The notes beneath the pieces are model-generated. The model saw only the letters and a program-made list of their open reading frames with translations. It made no database searches and was not told the origin of the DNA. Positions 16,535 to 25,739 of a stretch of 64,000 nucleotides of DNA are shown here, piece after piece. The position numbers were made by a program, and so were the translations under genes. The number at the start of each line of letters is the position of its first letter. Positions within the stretch are counted from its first letter, which is position 1. Origin of the DNA: Flagellimonas marinaquae (GTDB lineage Bacteria > Bacteroidota > Bacteroidia > Flavobacteriales > Flavobacteriaceae); the NCBI RefSeq assembly GCF_023716465.1, contig NZ_CP092415.1, forward strand, positions 1,217,501 through 1,281,500. Reading direction: 5' to 3'.

Positions 16535-18607
16535 ATGAAAAAGTATTTAGTTTTAACCGTGCTGTCCTTGTTTATGACAGCCGCTTACACGCAAATAGAC
16601 AGGAGCACACAGCCGAAACCTGGCCCTGCTCCAAAAATCAACCTAAAAGAGCCTGCGCGTTTCGAACTTAAAAATGGGCTAAAAGTGCTTGTTGTCGAAA
16701 ATCATAAATTGCCCAGGGTCCGCATCCAATTATCTATAGACAACCCTCCTATTATGGAAGGGGATAAAGCTGGCGTGTCCGCCCTTACCGGAAGTTTACT
16801 GGGCAAAGGCTCCAAAAATATTCCAAAAGATGAGTTTTATGAAGAAGTTGACTTTTTGGGCGCCAACATTTTTATTGGGGACCAAAGTGCCTTTGCAAGT
16901 TCACTATCCAAATATTTTCCAAGAATTCTAGAGTTAATGGCCGATGCCGCGCTAAACCCGAATTTTACCCAAGAGGAGTTTGATAAGGAAAAAGAGAAAA
17001 TTATCACTGGCATCAAATCGGAAGAGAAAGATGTTTCAGCGATTGCAGAAAGAGTTCAGGCCGCTTTGGCCTACGGTAAAAACCACCCGTATGGTGAATT
17101 TATGACGGAAGAGACCGTAAACAATGTTTCCCTGGTAGATGTGGAGCAATTTTACAGGTCCTATTTTGTGCCCGCCAATGCCTATTTGGTAGTGATCGGC
17201 GATGTTGAGTTCGATACGGTAAAGGAATTGGTTACAAAGGCCTTTACCCCATGGTCCAAAGCCGCGCCGCCATCTTTCACCTATTCCGACCCCAAAGATG
17301 TACAATACACCCAGATCAACTTTGTTGATGTACCCAACGCCGTACAATCCGAGGTAGCCGTGGAGAACCTTACCCACTTAACAATGAAGGATGAAGACTA
17401 CCTGGACGCTCTTTTGGCCAACAGAATTTTAGGAGGCGGAATGCAGTCCAGATTGTTTCAAAACTTAAGAGAGGACAAAGGATACACCTATGGTGCCTAT
17501 TCTGGCATCAGGGCAAACAAATATAGCCCTATGAGATTTGATGCCTTTGCACAGGTTCGAAATATGGTTACCGATAGCTCGGTTGTGGAAATATTGAAAG
17601 AAATCCAAACTATAACTTCCGAGCCGGTTTCGGATCAAGAGTTGGCCAACGCCAAGGCAAAATATGCAGGTAGCTTTGTAATGGCCTTGGAAAAACCGGA
17701 AACGGTAGCACAATATGCCTTGAATATTGAAACACAAGACCTTCCACAAGATTTTTATAAAACTTACTTGGAACGATTGGATGCCATTACCAAAGAAGAT
17801 GTACAAAAGGCCGCGCAAAAGCACTTTACTACTTCAAATGCTCGCATAGTGGTTACTGGCAAGGGCAGCGATGTTTTGGAAAACTTGGAAAAGGTGACTT
17901 TTAATGGAAAAACCGTACCCGTGCTATACTACGACAAATATGCCAATAAAACAGCAAAGCCAGATTACACTGCTGGTATTCCAGAGGGCATGGATGCCAA
18001 TACTGTTTTGACAAACTATATAAAGGCTGTTGGCGGTAAATCCAAATTAGAAGGCGTTAACTCATATTCCATGATTGCTGAAGCTGAAATGCAAGGTATG
18101 AAGTTGGAGCTGGAAATGAAAAAGACTACCAAAGATCAGTTTATGCAAGATGTAAAAATGCAGGGCAATTCCATGCAAAAACAGGTTTTGGACGGAGATT
18201 CCGGTTATATGATAGTTCAAGGCCAGCGTAAAGACCTTTCACCCGAAGAAATCGCAAAGATAAAGGAAGAAGCCGCAGCATTCCCGGAGCTCAACTATTT
18301 GGCCGCCGGCGATGTTACCTTGGAAGGTGTGGAGCCTGTTGGTGATTCCAAAGCATACAAGCTAAAAATAAGCGATAACAAAACAGCTTTTTATGATGTG
18401 GAAACTGGACTAAAGGTACAAGAAACCAATACACAGGAAGTACAAGGACAACAAGTAACCAGCACCATTGGATTCGATGATTACCAGGAAGTATCCGGCA
18501 TTAAATTCCCGTTCAAGTTAATACAAAGTATGGGACCTCAAAATATGGAGTTTATTGTAAAAGAAATCAAAGTTAACGAGGGTGTAGAAGCCACTGACTT
18601 TAAATAA
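16535..18607 (+). CDS. M16 peptidase-like non-catalytic subunit with C-terminal LolA-like domain
   Basis: The 690-residue exported protein begins with a signal peptide (about 1-19) and contains two M16-type domains, but where the HxxEH motif should be it reads GVSALTGSLLGKGSKN, so it cannot bind zinc there. It keeps the substrate-binding R/Y region (MQSRLFQNLREDKGYTYGAYS). From about residue 485 to the end there is an extra beta-rich domain (ending FKLIQSMGPQNMEFIVKEIKVNEG) resembling lipoprotein-carrier LolA-like folds. The start overlaps nothing but lies one base after the stop of the catalytic subunit, so the two are co-translated. Confidence 0.9.
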   Translation: MKKYLVLTVLSLFMTAAYTQIDRSTQPKPGPAPKINLKEPARFELKNGLKVLVVENHKLPRVRIQLSIDNPPIMEGDKAGVSALTGSLLGKGSKNIPKDEFYEEVDFLGANIFIGDQSAFASSLSKYFPRILELMADAALNPNFTQEEFDKEKEKIITGIKSEEKDVSAIAERVQAALAYGKNHPYGEFMTEETVNNVSLVDVEQFYRSYFVPANAYLVVIGDVEFDTVKELVTKAFTPWSKAAPPSFTYSDPKDVQYTQINFVDVPNAVQSEVAVENLTHLTMKDEDYLDALLANRILGGGMQSRLFQNLREDKGYTYGAYSGIRANKYSPMRFDAFAQVRNMVTDSSVVEILKEIQTITSEPVSDQELANAKAKYAGSFVMALEKPETVAQYALNIETQDLPQDFYKTYLERLDAITKEDVQKAAQKHFTTSNARIVVTGKGSDVLENLEKVTFNGKTVPVLYYDKYANKTAKPDYTAGIPEGMDANTVLTNYIKAVGGKSKLEGVNSYSMIAEAEMQGMKLELEMKKTTKDQFMQDVKMQGNSMQKQVLDGDSGYMIVQGQRKDLSPEEIAKIKEEAAAFPELNYLAAGDVTLEGVEPVGDSKAYKLKISDNKTAFYDVETGLKVQETNTQEVQGQQVTSTIGFDDYQEVSGIKFPFKLIQSMGPQNMEFIVKEIKVNEGVEATDFK

Positions 18608-18628
18608 GATATACTTTGATTCCATTAA

Positions 18629-18659
18629 AAAGGCGCCCAAAAAGGGCGCCTTTTTTTAT
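18629..18659 (+). terminator. Terminator of the M16 peptidase operon
   Basis: GGCGCCC-AAAAA-GGGCGCC, a perfect 7-bp GC stem, followed by TTTTTTT on the plus strand. Confidence 0.92.
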
Positions 18660-18712
18660 GATTATTCTTGATTATTTAAAAAAACTTGCCCCTAACAATA
18701 TTAGCTCAAAAC

Positions 18713-18742
18713 AAAAAGCCGCTCCAATGGAACGGCTTTTTT
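18713..18742 (-). terminator. Terminator of atpD-atpC
   Basis: AGCCGcTCC-AAT-GGAaCGGCT forms a stem with one mismatch, with TTTTTG following on the minus strand, about 20 bases after the atpC stop. The T-run on the other side could let it act in both directions. Confidence 0.8.
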
Positions 18743-18761
18743 ATGAATGAATTCATTTATT

Positions 18762-19040
18762 TTAATCAGCTAGGACGATTACTTTATTGTCCTTCATCTC
18801 CACGGTACCACTCGATATTGCCAAAACTGTTTCCCCATTGTTTCCTTTGGAAAACTTATCGGCAAAATCCTCATCAATGGTGATGTTACCTTTCACTTTT
18901 ACGTTTCCAGCTTGCAAAAGAGATACAATAGGTGCGTGGTTCTCTAACATCTGAAATTCTCCATTTACTCCTGGTACGGTAACCGAGGTTACGTCTCCTG
19001 AGAATAAAGTAGCTTCGGGTGATACTATTTCTAAATACAT
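18762..19040 (-). CDS. atpC: ATP synthase epsilon subunit, short form
   Basis: The 92-residue protein contains the N-terminal beta-sandwich of epsilon (MYLEIVSPEATLF, TVPGVNGEFQMLENHAPIVSLL) but ends at VIVLAD without the two-helix C-terminal domain that in many bacteria inhibits ATP hydrolysis. The ATG at 19040 is chosen; the ORF can be extended to 19073 but the added residues lack conservation. It belongs with atpD 88 bases upstream, as in other Bacteroidota, where these two genes are separate from the rest of the ATP synthase operon. Confidence 0.93.
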   Translation of the reverse strand: MYLEIVSPEATLFSGDVTSVTVPGVNGEFQMLENHAPIVSLLQAGNVKVKGNITIDEDFADKFSKGNNGETVLAISSGTVEMKDNKVIVLAD

Positions 19041-19041
19041 A

Positions 19042-19128
19042 TTTATTAGTATTGAGATATTAGATGTGAGCATTGAGATATGAGTAAAAAGAAATCTAAC
19101 TACTCAATACTAGCATCTGAAATCTTTT
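19042..19128. repeat. AT-rich spacer with short direct repeats between atpD and atpC
   Basis: ATTGAGATAT occurs at 19051-19060 and again at 19072-19081, with further partial copies on the other strand (ACTCAATACTAG, CATCTGAAATC). The spacer looks like low-complexity intergenic filler. I see no hairpin that would separate the two genes. Confidence 0.4.
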
Positions 19129-20649
<1,521 letters not shown>

Positions 20650-20692
20650 TTATAATTGAATACGCGGAAAATAACCGCTATTTTTTCGGCTG

Positions 20693-20700
20693 CAAAGATA
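20693..20700 (-). promoter_or_regulatory. -7 box of the atpD-atpC promoter
   Basis: The minus strand reads TATCTTTG, matching TAnnTTTG, about 55 bases before the atpD start codon. No clear TTG is seen at -33. Confidence 0.6.
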
Positions 20701-20746
20701 TGCTTTTACATTCTTATTCAGAAACTGATTTTCAGTTTTTTTTAAA

Positions 20747-20778
20747 GAAAAAAGGCGTTGGAAAACCCAACGCCTTTA
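20747..20778 (-). terminator. Terminator after the TonB receptor at 20800
   Basis: GGCGTTGG-GTTTT-CCAACGCC on the minus strand is a perfect 8-bp stem followed by TTTTTTC. It lies 20 bases after the receptor stop codon and just before the atpD promoter. Confidence 0.92.
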
Positions 20779-20799
20779 CTTTTTCTTTTTTACTACGGT

Positions 20800-23562
20800 T
20801 TAAGGGTTTATGGTCCAGGACAGATAATATATAGAACCTACAAAACCAGTACCAATCGCCGTGTAATATTCATCTCCCAAAATATTGGAACCACCTACTT
20901 TAAAGACAGATTTTAGAGATGGTACGGAATAATTGAGCTGTGCATCCAGCACGGTAAACGCAGGAATATCGCCATCGGCAAATGAAGCTTCCCAGAAATA
21001 GCTATCGCTCCACCTGTAATTTACATTGAATCCAAAGTTTTTGAACAACTCCGAATTTCCAAATGAAGCTTTCACCTTATGCTTTGGAGTGTTAAAATTT
21101 GTTCTTAAGTCAGGATATTTCCCTTCATCTATATCCAATTCAGCGAATGTATAGTTTACGCCAAGATCAAAGTTTCCTATTTTGGTATCTACCCCAAGAG
21201 TAGCGCCATAAGAATTTATATCGGCCTCTGAGTTGGTAAATGTTTGATATACTTGGTAATCTCCATTCTGTATAGCCAAGAGGGAAAGACCACCATCGCC
21301 TGCTTCACCATAAAAAGGTACAGCTGTAGTTGTGTTGGCCAAGAAATCGGAATAACTATTGTAATATCCGCTCAAATCAATGGTAAACCTGCCCACTTGT
21401 CCCCGATAACCTGCTTCGTAAGCAATAATTTCTTCAGGCTTAACAAGCGGCGTATTAACTGCCTCAGGAGCACCTGCTTGCAATGAGCTAGTTGAATAAG
21501 CGTTTTCGTAGGCTGCCCGACCAACAATTTCTACGGTAGCTGGTTGACCCAAATCATCTTGAGCTTTTTGACTTATATTAAAGGTACGCACATCCCTATC
21601 CAAGTTAGCTGGTGCAGAACCTACCAAAATGGCACGACCCGCATTTAAACCAATAAACAAATCCTGTGTTGTCGGGTTTCTAAAACCTTGCTGCACGGAA
21701 ACCCTAAGATTATGGTTACGCTCCTCTCCCAATGTATAGGCAAAAGAAACCCTTGGTGAAAGGAAACCATCAAAAAACTCATTTTTATCGTAACGTGCAG
21801 ACCCTGTGAATTTTAGACGATCGTCCAAGAATTTTTTCTGAACTTGTAGGTAAGCACCGTATTCGTTGTATTTGATCGGACCATCGATATCGGTAAAAAT
21901 GGTTCCGTTGGAGTTCAGTTCATATTCCCTGAACGAACCTCCTATTTGAACATCTGCCCAATCATCAATTAAATGAGCCAGGTTATAGTTACCATTTACG
22001 TGACGGAATTTGGTCTTATCGATAAACTTGGCACCGGTCGTCAAGTCACCATCATTTACAACTGTATTAAAAGCACTTTGGAACGCAGGTGTGCCTGGAA
22101 TTAATCGCCCTTGATCGGCAGCTTGCCTACCAGCAATATGTGCTTGGGCCGAAGCCTGTTCAGGAGTAAGTCCTGCTCCTTGAATTCCTCCTAGATAAGT
22201 AGGAATATAAGCCCCTGCATAATCTGTAAACCATTGAGTATCGGATTTCCAAGCCCTATTCACATTGATTGCCGCAAAACGCGTGTCGTACGCATCCCCG
22301 GAGTTCTCGGATACGATATATCCTCGGATAAAGAAGTTGTCGTTTTTGATCTCCAACTTATGCTGCTGCATGGTAAAGCCTGATACTGCGTAACGGTTTG
22401 CCCCTTGATAGATGGTTGTCCCCCTACCTATTCTACTGTTCAAAATTATTTCAAGATCATCCGCAAACGGCCTGTAGTGCAACGCAAAATCAGATTTTAT
22501 ACTTTCTGCTCCGTAGTCGGCCAAATCCGCCTCATCATACCCTGTTCTTGATATCAAAGCAGTTCCAACCGTTCCTGTTGGGAAACCAGCTGCGGCATCA
22601 AAATCCAACAAGGTAGAAACCTCATCACCATAAACGTTCAATCCGTCGTAAGCTGGATTGGAACGATCGGCCCCTGGGTTGTTTAAATCTACGCGACTAT
22701 TGGCATGCCAATCTTCGCCCGTTAGTACCGAAAGGTTCGCCTTTATCGCAAGCTTGTCGCTAAAAGCGTGGGCAGCACGCACTCCAAAATCCTTATAAAA
22801 ATTACTGCCGGCGGCATCTTGGGTAGTTACCCCTGCCTTGGCATAAGCACTGATTCCTTGAAAATCGAAAGGATTTTTACTTCTCATAAACAGAATACCG
22901 TTAAAGGCACCTGCACCATAAAGTGCGGAAGAGGCCCCTGGAAGGATTTCTACACTTTGCACATCCAACTCGGACATACCTACTAAGTTACCAAGAACAA
23001 AGTTCAGCCCGGGAGCTGTATTGTCCATGCCATCCACCAATTGCAAAAACCTGTTATTGGCAAAAGTGGCAAAACCTCTGGTGTTAATGGACTGGAACGT
23101 TAAACTGTTCGTGTTTATATCCACCCCTTTTAAATTTTGGAGACCCCCATAAAACGACTCTGCCGTGGTATTCTTAATTTCCTTTAGACCAAATCTTTCT
23201 ACGGATACCGGCGATTCGAAGATACGCTCCGGGGTCCTCGAGGCAGAAATAACGATTTCGTCCAACATTGTATTGGCTGCCGAAAGCGTAATGGAAAGTG
23301 TTTGGTTGTTAGATGTTACATCGGTGGTAAAATCTGAAAATCCTATACTCGAAAATTGAAGTTTGAACGGGGGTGTTTCCGAAGTATTAAATGTAAAGTT
23401 TCCATCAAAGTCCGTAGTGGTTCCTTCTGCTTTGCCCACCAAAACCACGTTGGCGCCTGGTATGGGTTCATTGTTTTCATCAACTACTTTTCCCTGAACC
23501 GTAGTTTGACCGTAGGTGGCCAAACCAAGCAGCATTAGGGAAACAAACATAAGTTTTTTCAT
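20800..23562 (-). CDS. TonB-dependent receptor, substrate unknown
   Basis: The 920-residue outer-membrane protein has a signal peptide (residues 1-18, ending TYGQ), a carboxypeptidase-like regulatory domain (about 21-100), a plug (about 110-230, with ASRTPERIFESPVSVE and LPGASSALYGAGAFNGIL) and a beta-barrel ending in the aromatic strand YYLSWTINP. It has no SusD partner or degradative enzyme beside it; the downstream neighbour is atpD and the upstream one glmS, both housekeeping. Its substrate cannot be told from the context. A 16-base perfect palindrome lies upstream at 23658-23673. Confidence 0.88.
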   Translation of the reverse strand: MKKLMFVSLMLLGLATYGQTTVQGKVVDENNEPIPGANVVLVGKAEGTTTDFDGNFTFNTSETPPFKLQFSSIGFSDFTTDVTSNNQTLSITLSAANTMLDEIVISASRTPERIFESPVSVERFGLKEIKNTTAESFYGGLQNLKGVDINTNSLTFQSINTRGFATFANNRFLQLVDGMDNTAPGLNFVLGNLVGMSELDVQSVEILPGASSALYGAGAFNGILFMRSKNPFDFQGISAYAKAGVTTQDAAGSNFYKDFGVRAAHAFSDKLAIKANLSVLTGEDWHANSRVDLNNPGADRSNPAYDGLNVYGDEVSTLLDFDAAAGFPTGTVGTALISRTGYDEADLADYGAESIKSDFALHYRPFADDLEIILNSRIGRGTTIYQGANRYAVSGFTMQQHKLEIKNDNFFIRGYIVSENSGDAYDTRFAAINVNRAWKSDTQWFTDYAGAYIPTYLGGIQGAGLTPEQASAQAHIAGRQAADQGRLIPGTPAFQSAFNTVVNDGDLTTGAKFIDKTKFRHVNGNYNLAHLIDDWADVQIGGSFREYELNSNGTIFTDIDGPIKYNEYGAYLQVQKKFLDDRLKFTGSARYDKNEFFDGFLSPRVSFAYTLGEERNHNLRVSVQQGFRNPTTQDLFIGLNAGRAILVGSAPANLDRDVRTFNISQKAQDDLGQPATVEIVGRAAYENAYSTSSLQAGAPEAVNTPLVKPEEIIAYEAGYRGQVGRFTIDLSGYYNSYSDFLANTTTAVPFYGEAGDGGLSLLAIQNGDYQVYQTFTNSEADINSYGATLGVDTKIGNFDLGVNYTFAELDIDEGKYPDLRTNFNTPKHKVKASFGNSELFKNFGFNVNYRWSDSYFWEASFADGDIPAFTVLDAQLNYSVPSLKSVFKVGGSNILGDEYYTAIGTGFVGSIYYLSWTINP

Positions 23563-23635
23563 TTGCTATGGATTAGAGTTAATTTAGTTTATGTGCTTGT
23601 TTGTATCAAATGGGAAGATACATTTTTTTTTATTC

Positions 23636-23673
23636 CAATTATACAAATTTGAAAAAAATTATGCATGCATAAT
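23636..23673 (-). promoter_or_regulatory. Promoter region of the TonB receptor with a perfect 16-base palindrome
   Basis: ATTATGCATGCATAAT at 23658-23673 is an exact palindrome. A possible -7 box, TATAATTG on the minus strand (23636-23643), lies 14 bases downstream of it, so the palindrome would cover the -33 region and could be an operator. A further inverted repeat (ATACTTTTTT at 23672-23681 with AAAAAAGTAT at 23687-23696) overlaps its edge. Confidence 0.4.
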
Positions 23674-23718
23674 ACTTTTTTGGCAAAAAAAAGTATCCAT
23701 ATCTACGTTTTCAACAAA

Positions 23719-23745
23719 AAAAGGAGCCCATATCGGCTCCTTTCT
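23719..23745 (-). terminator. Terminator of glmS
   Basis: On the minus strand GGAGCC-GATATG-GGCTCC is followed by TTTTTTTG, about 22 bases after the glmS stop codon. Confidence 0.85.
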
Positions 23746-23767
23746 CCTAAAAATATGTTTTAAAAAT

Positions 23768-25615
23768 TTATTCTACCGTTACCGATTTGGCCAAATTTCT
23801 TGGCTGATCTACGTTACAGCCCCTCATTACCGCAATATGATAGGATAACAATTGCAATGGGATTGTTGTGAGCAGAGGGGAGAGACTTTCCGATGTCTCC
23901 GGCACTTCGATGACATGATCTGCCAGCTCCTTTACCGATTGATCTCCTTCTGTTACAATAGCAATGATCCTGCCTTTTCTGGATTTGATTTCCTGAATAT
24001 TGCTGACCACTTTTTCGTAATGTCCCTTTTTGGTAGCTATAACCACTACGGGCATTTGTTCATCGATCAAAGCGATTGGGCCGTGCTTCATTTCTGCTGC
24101 TGGATAACCTTCTGCATGAATGTAACTGATTTCTTTTAGCTTAAGCGCTCCTTCCAAGGCTACCGGAAAATTGTACCCCCTGCCCAAATACAAGCAGTTG
24201 GCCGAATCTTTGTACGTTTCGGAAATTTCCTCTACCAAGGGGTTGGACAACAAGGCCTTTTCCACTTTGGCGGGCACCGCTTCCAATTCAGTTAAATATT
24301 CATGAAATTTAGACTGGGAAAGTGTTCCTTTTTCCTGTGCCAGTTTTAATGCGATCAAACTCAACACCGTAATTTGGGTCGTAAACGCCTTGGTCGATGC
24401 CACCCCGATTTCCGGTCCGGCATGGGTATATGCACCGGCATGTGTTTCTCTTGCTATGGAAGACCCTACAACGTTGCACACTCCAAACACAAAAGCTCCT
24501 TTTTCTTTGGCCAATTTTATAGCTGCCAACGTATCGGCTGTTTCACCTGACTGCGATATGGCAATAAGGACGTCGTTTTCGGTTATCACGGGATTCCTGT
24601 ACCTAAATTCCGAAGCGTATTCGACCTCCACAGGAATTCTTGCCATGTCCTCAAAAATATACTCGGCCACCAGACCTGCATGCCATGATGTACCGCACGC
24701 AACTATTATAATTCTGTTTGCATTCAAGAATTTTTCAAGGTTTTGATCGATCCCCGCCATTTTTATGATGCCCTTATCGGCCAACAAACGACCTCTGTAG
24801 GTATCCATAATAGCCTTGGGCTGCTCATAAATTTCTTTGAGCATAAAGTGATCGTATCCTCCTTTCTCAATCTCTTCAAGATTGAGCTGCAACTCCATAA
24901 TGTTGGGATAGGCAATGGCATCATCCTTTATTTTTCGGAGTTTGATTTCCTTTCCGATACGCACAATGGCCATTTCTTCGTCTTCCAAATAAACGGCATT
25001 GTTCGTAAATTCTATAAATGGTGAAGCATCCGAAGCAATAAAATACTCGTTCTCTCCTATACCGATGGCAAGTGGACTTCCCAACTTGGCCACTACGATC
25101 TCATCTGGTTTGTTTTTGTCGAAAACAGCAATGGCATAAGCTCCAACAACCTGATTCAATGCTATCTGCACTGCTTTGCCCAGCTTAACCCCTTCTTTTT
25201 TCTTAACTTCTTCTATTAGATTGATGAGCACTTCGGTATCCGTATCGGATTCAAAAGAATACCCCCTTTTTATCAAAGCCTGTTTAATGGACTCGTAGTT
25301 TTCTATGATTCCATTGTGTATAATCACCAAGTCGCCAGAATTTGAATAATGGGGATGCGAGTTTACATCGTTCGGCACGCCGTGTGTAGCCCATCTTGTA
25401 TGGCCCAAGCCCAACTTCCCTTTAATGGGTATCGTGGTCTCCGCCTTGTTTTTTAAATCCTCTACTTTGCCCTTGGTTTTGGCCAAATGGATGTTTTCTC
25501 CATCGAAAAGAGAAACACCGGCACTGTCGTACCCTCTGTATTCGAGTCTCTGTAACCCTTTGATTATAATTGGATAGGCATCTCTATGACCTATATAACC
25601 GACTATTCCACACAT
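23768..25615 (-). CDS. glmS: Glutamine--fructose-6-phosphate aminotransferase (isomerizing)
   Basis: The 615-residue enzyme makes glucosamine-6-phosphate from fructose-6-phosphate and glutamine, the entry step to peptidoglycan and LPS amino sugars. The N-terminal glutaminase domain starts MCGIVGYIG with catalytic Cys2, followed by LGHTRWATHG and ENYESIKQALIKRGY. Two SIS sugar-phosphate domains follow (about 290-430 and 460-600), with CGTSWHAG and SQSGETADT, and the conserved end DQPRNLAKSVTVE. It has its own promoter and no glmS ribozyme features. It follows the DUF4270 gene with a 124-base gap. Confidence 0.98.
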   Translation of the reverse strand: MCGIVGYIGHRDAYPIIIKGLQRLEYRGYDSAGVSLFDGENIHLAKTKGKVEDLKNKAETTIPIKGKLGLGHTRWATHGVPNDVNSHPHYSNSGDLVIIHNGIIENYESIKQALIKRGYSFESDTDTEVLINLIEEVKKKEGVKLGKAVQIALNQVVGAYAIAVFDKNKPDEIVVAKLGSPLAIGIGENEYFIASDASPFIEFTNNAVYLEDEEMAIVRIGKEIKLRKIKDDAIAYPNIMELQLNLEEIEKGGYDHFMLKEIYEQPKAIMDTYRGRLLADKGIIKMAGIDQNLEKFLNANRIIIVACGTSWHAGLVAEYIFEDMARIPVEVEYASEFRYRNPVITENDVLIAISQSGETADTLAAIKLAKEKGAFVFGVCNVVGSSIARETHAGAYTHAGPEIGVASTKAFTTQITVLSLIALKLAQEKGTLSQSKFHEYLTELEAVPAKVEKALLSNPLVEEISETYKDSANCLYLGRGYNFPVALEGALKLKEISYIHAEGYPAAEMKHGPIALIDEQMPVVVIATKKGHYEKVVSNIQEIKSRKGRIIAIVTEGDQSVKELADHVIEVPETSESLSPLLTTIPLQLLSYHIAVMRGCNVDQPRNLAKSVTVE

Positions 25616-25656
25616 AAGTTTTTTTTTAATTAATAACCATCTGGGGGATTGGTCCT

Positions 25657-25664
25657 CAAATTTA
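25657..25664 (-). promoter_or_regulatory. -7 box of the glmS promoter
   Basis: The minus strand reads TAAATTTG, matching TAnnTTTG, about 42 bases before the glmS ATG. No clear -33 TTG. Confidence 0.45.
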
Positions 25665-25739
25665 AAATGTATACGTTAAAATATGCCGTTCTGGTTCTTT
25701 AAAACGATAAACGTTTAAAAAACTACGATAAATACAAGG

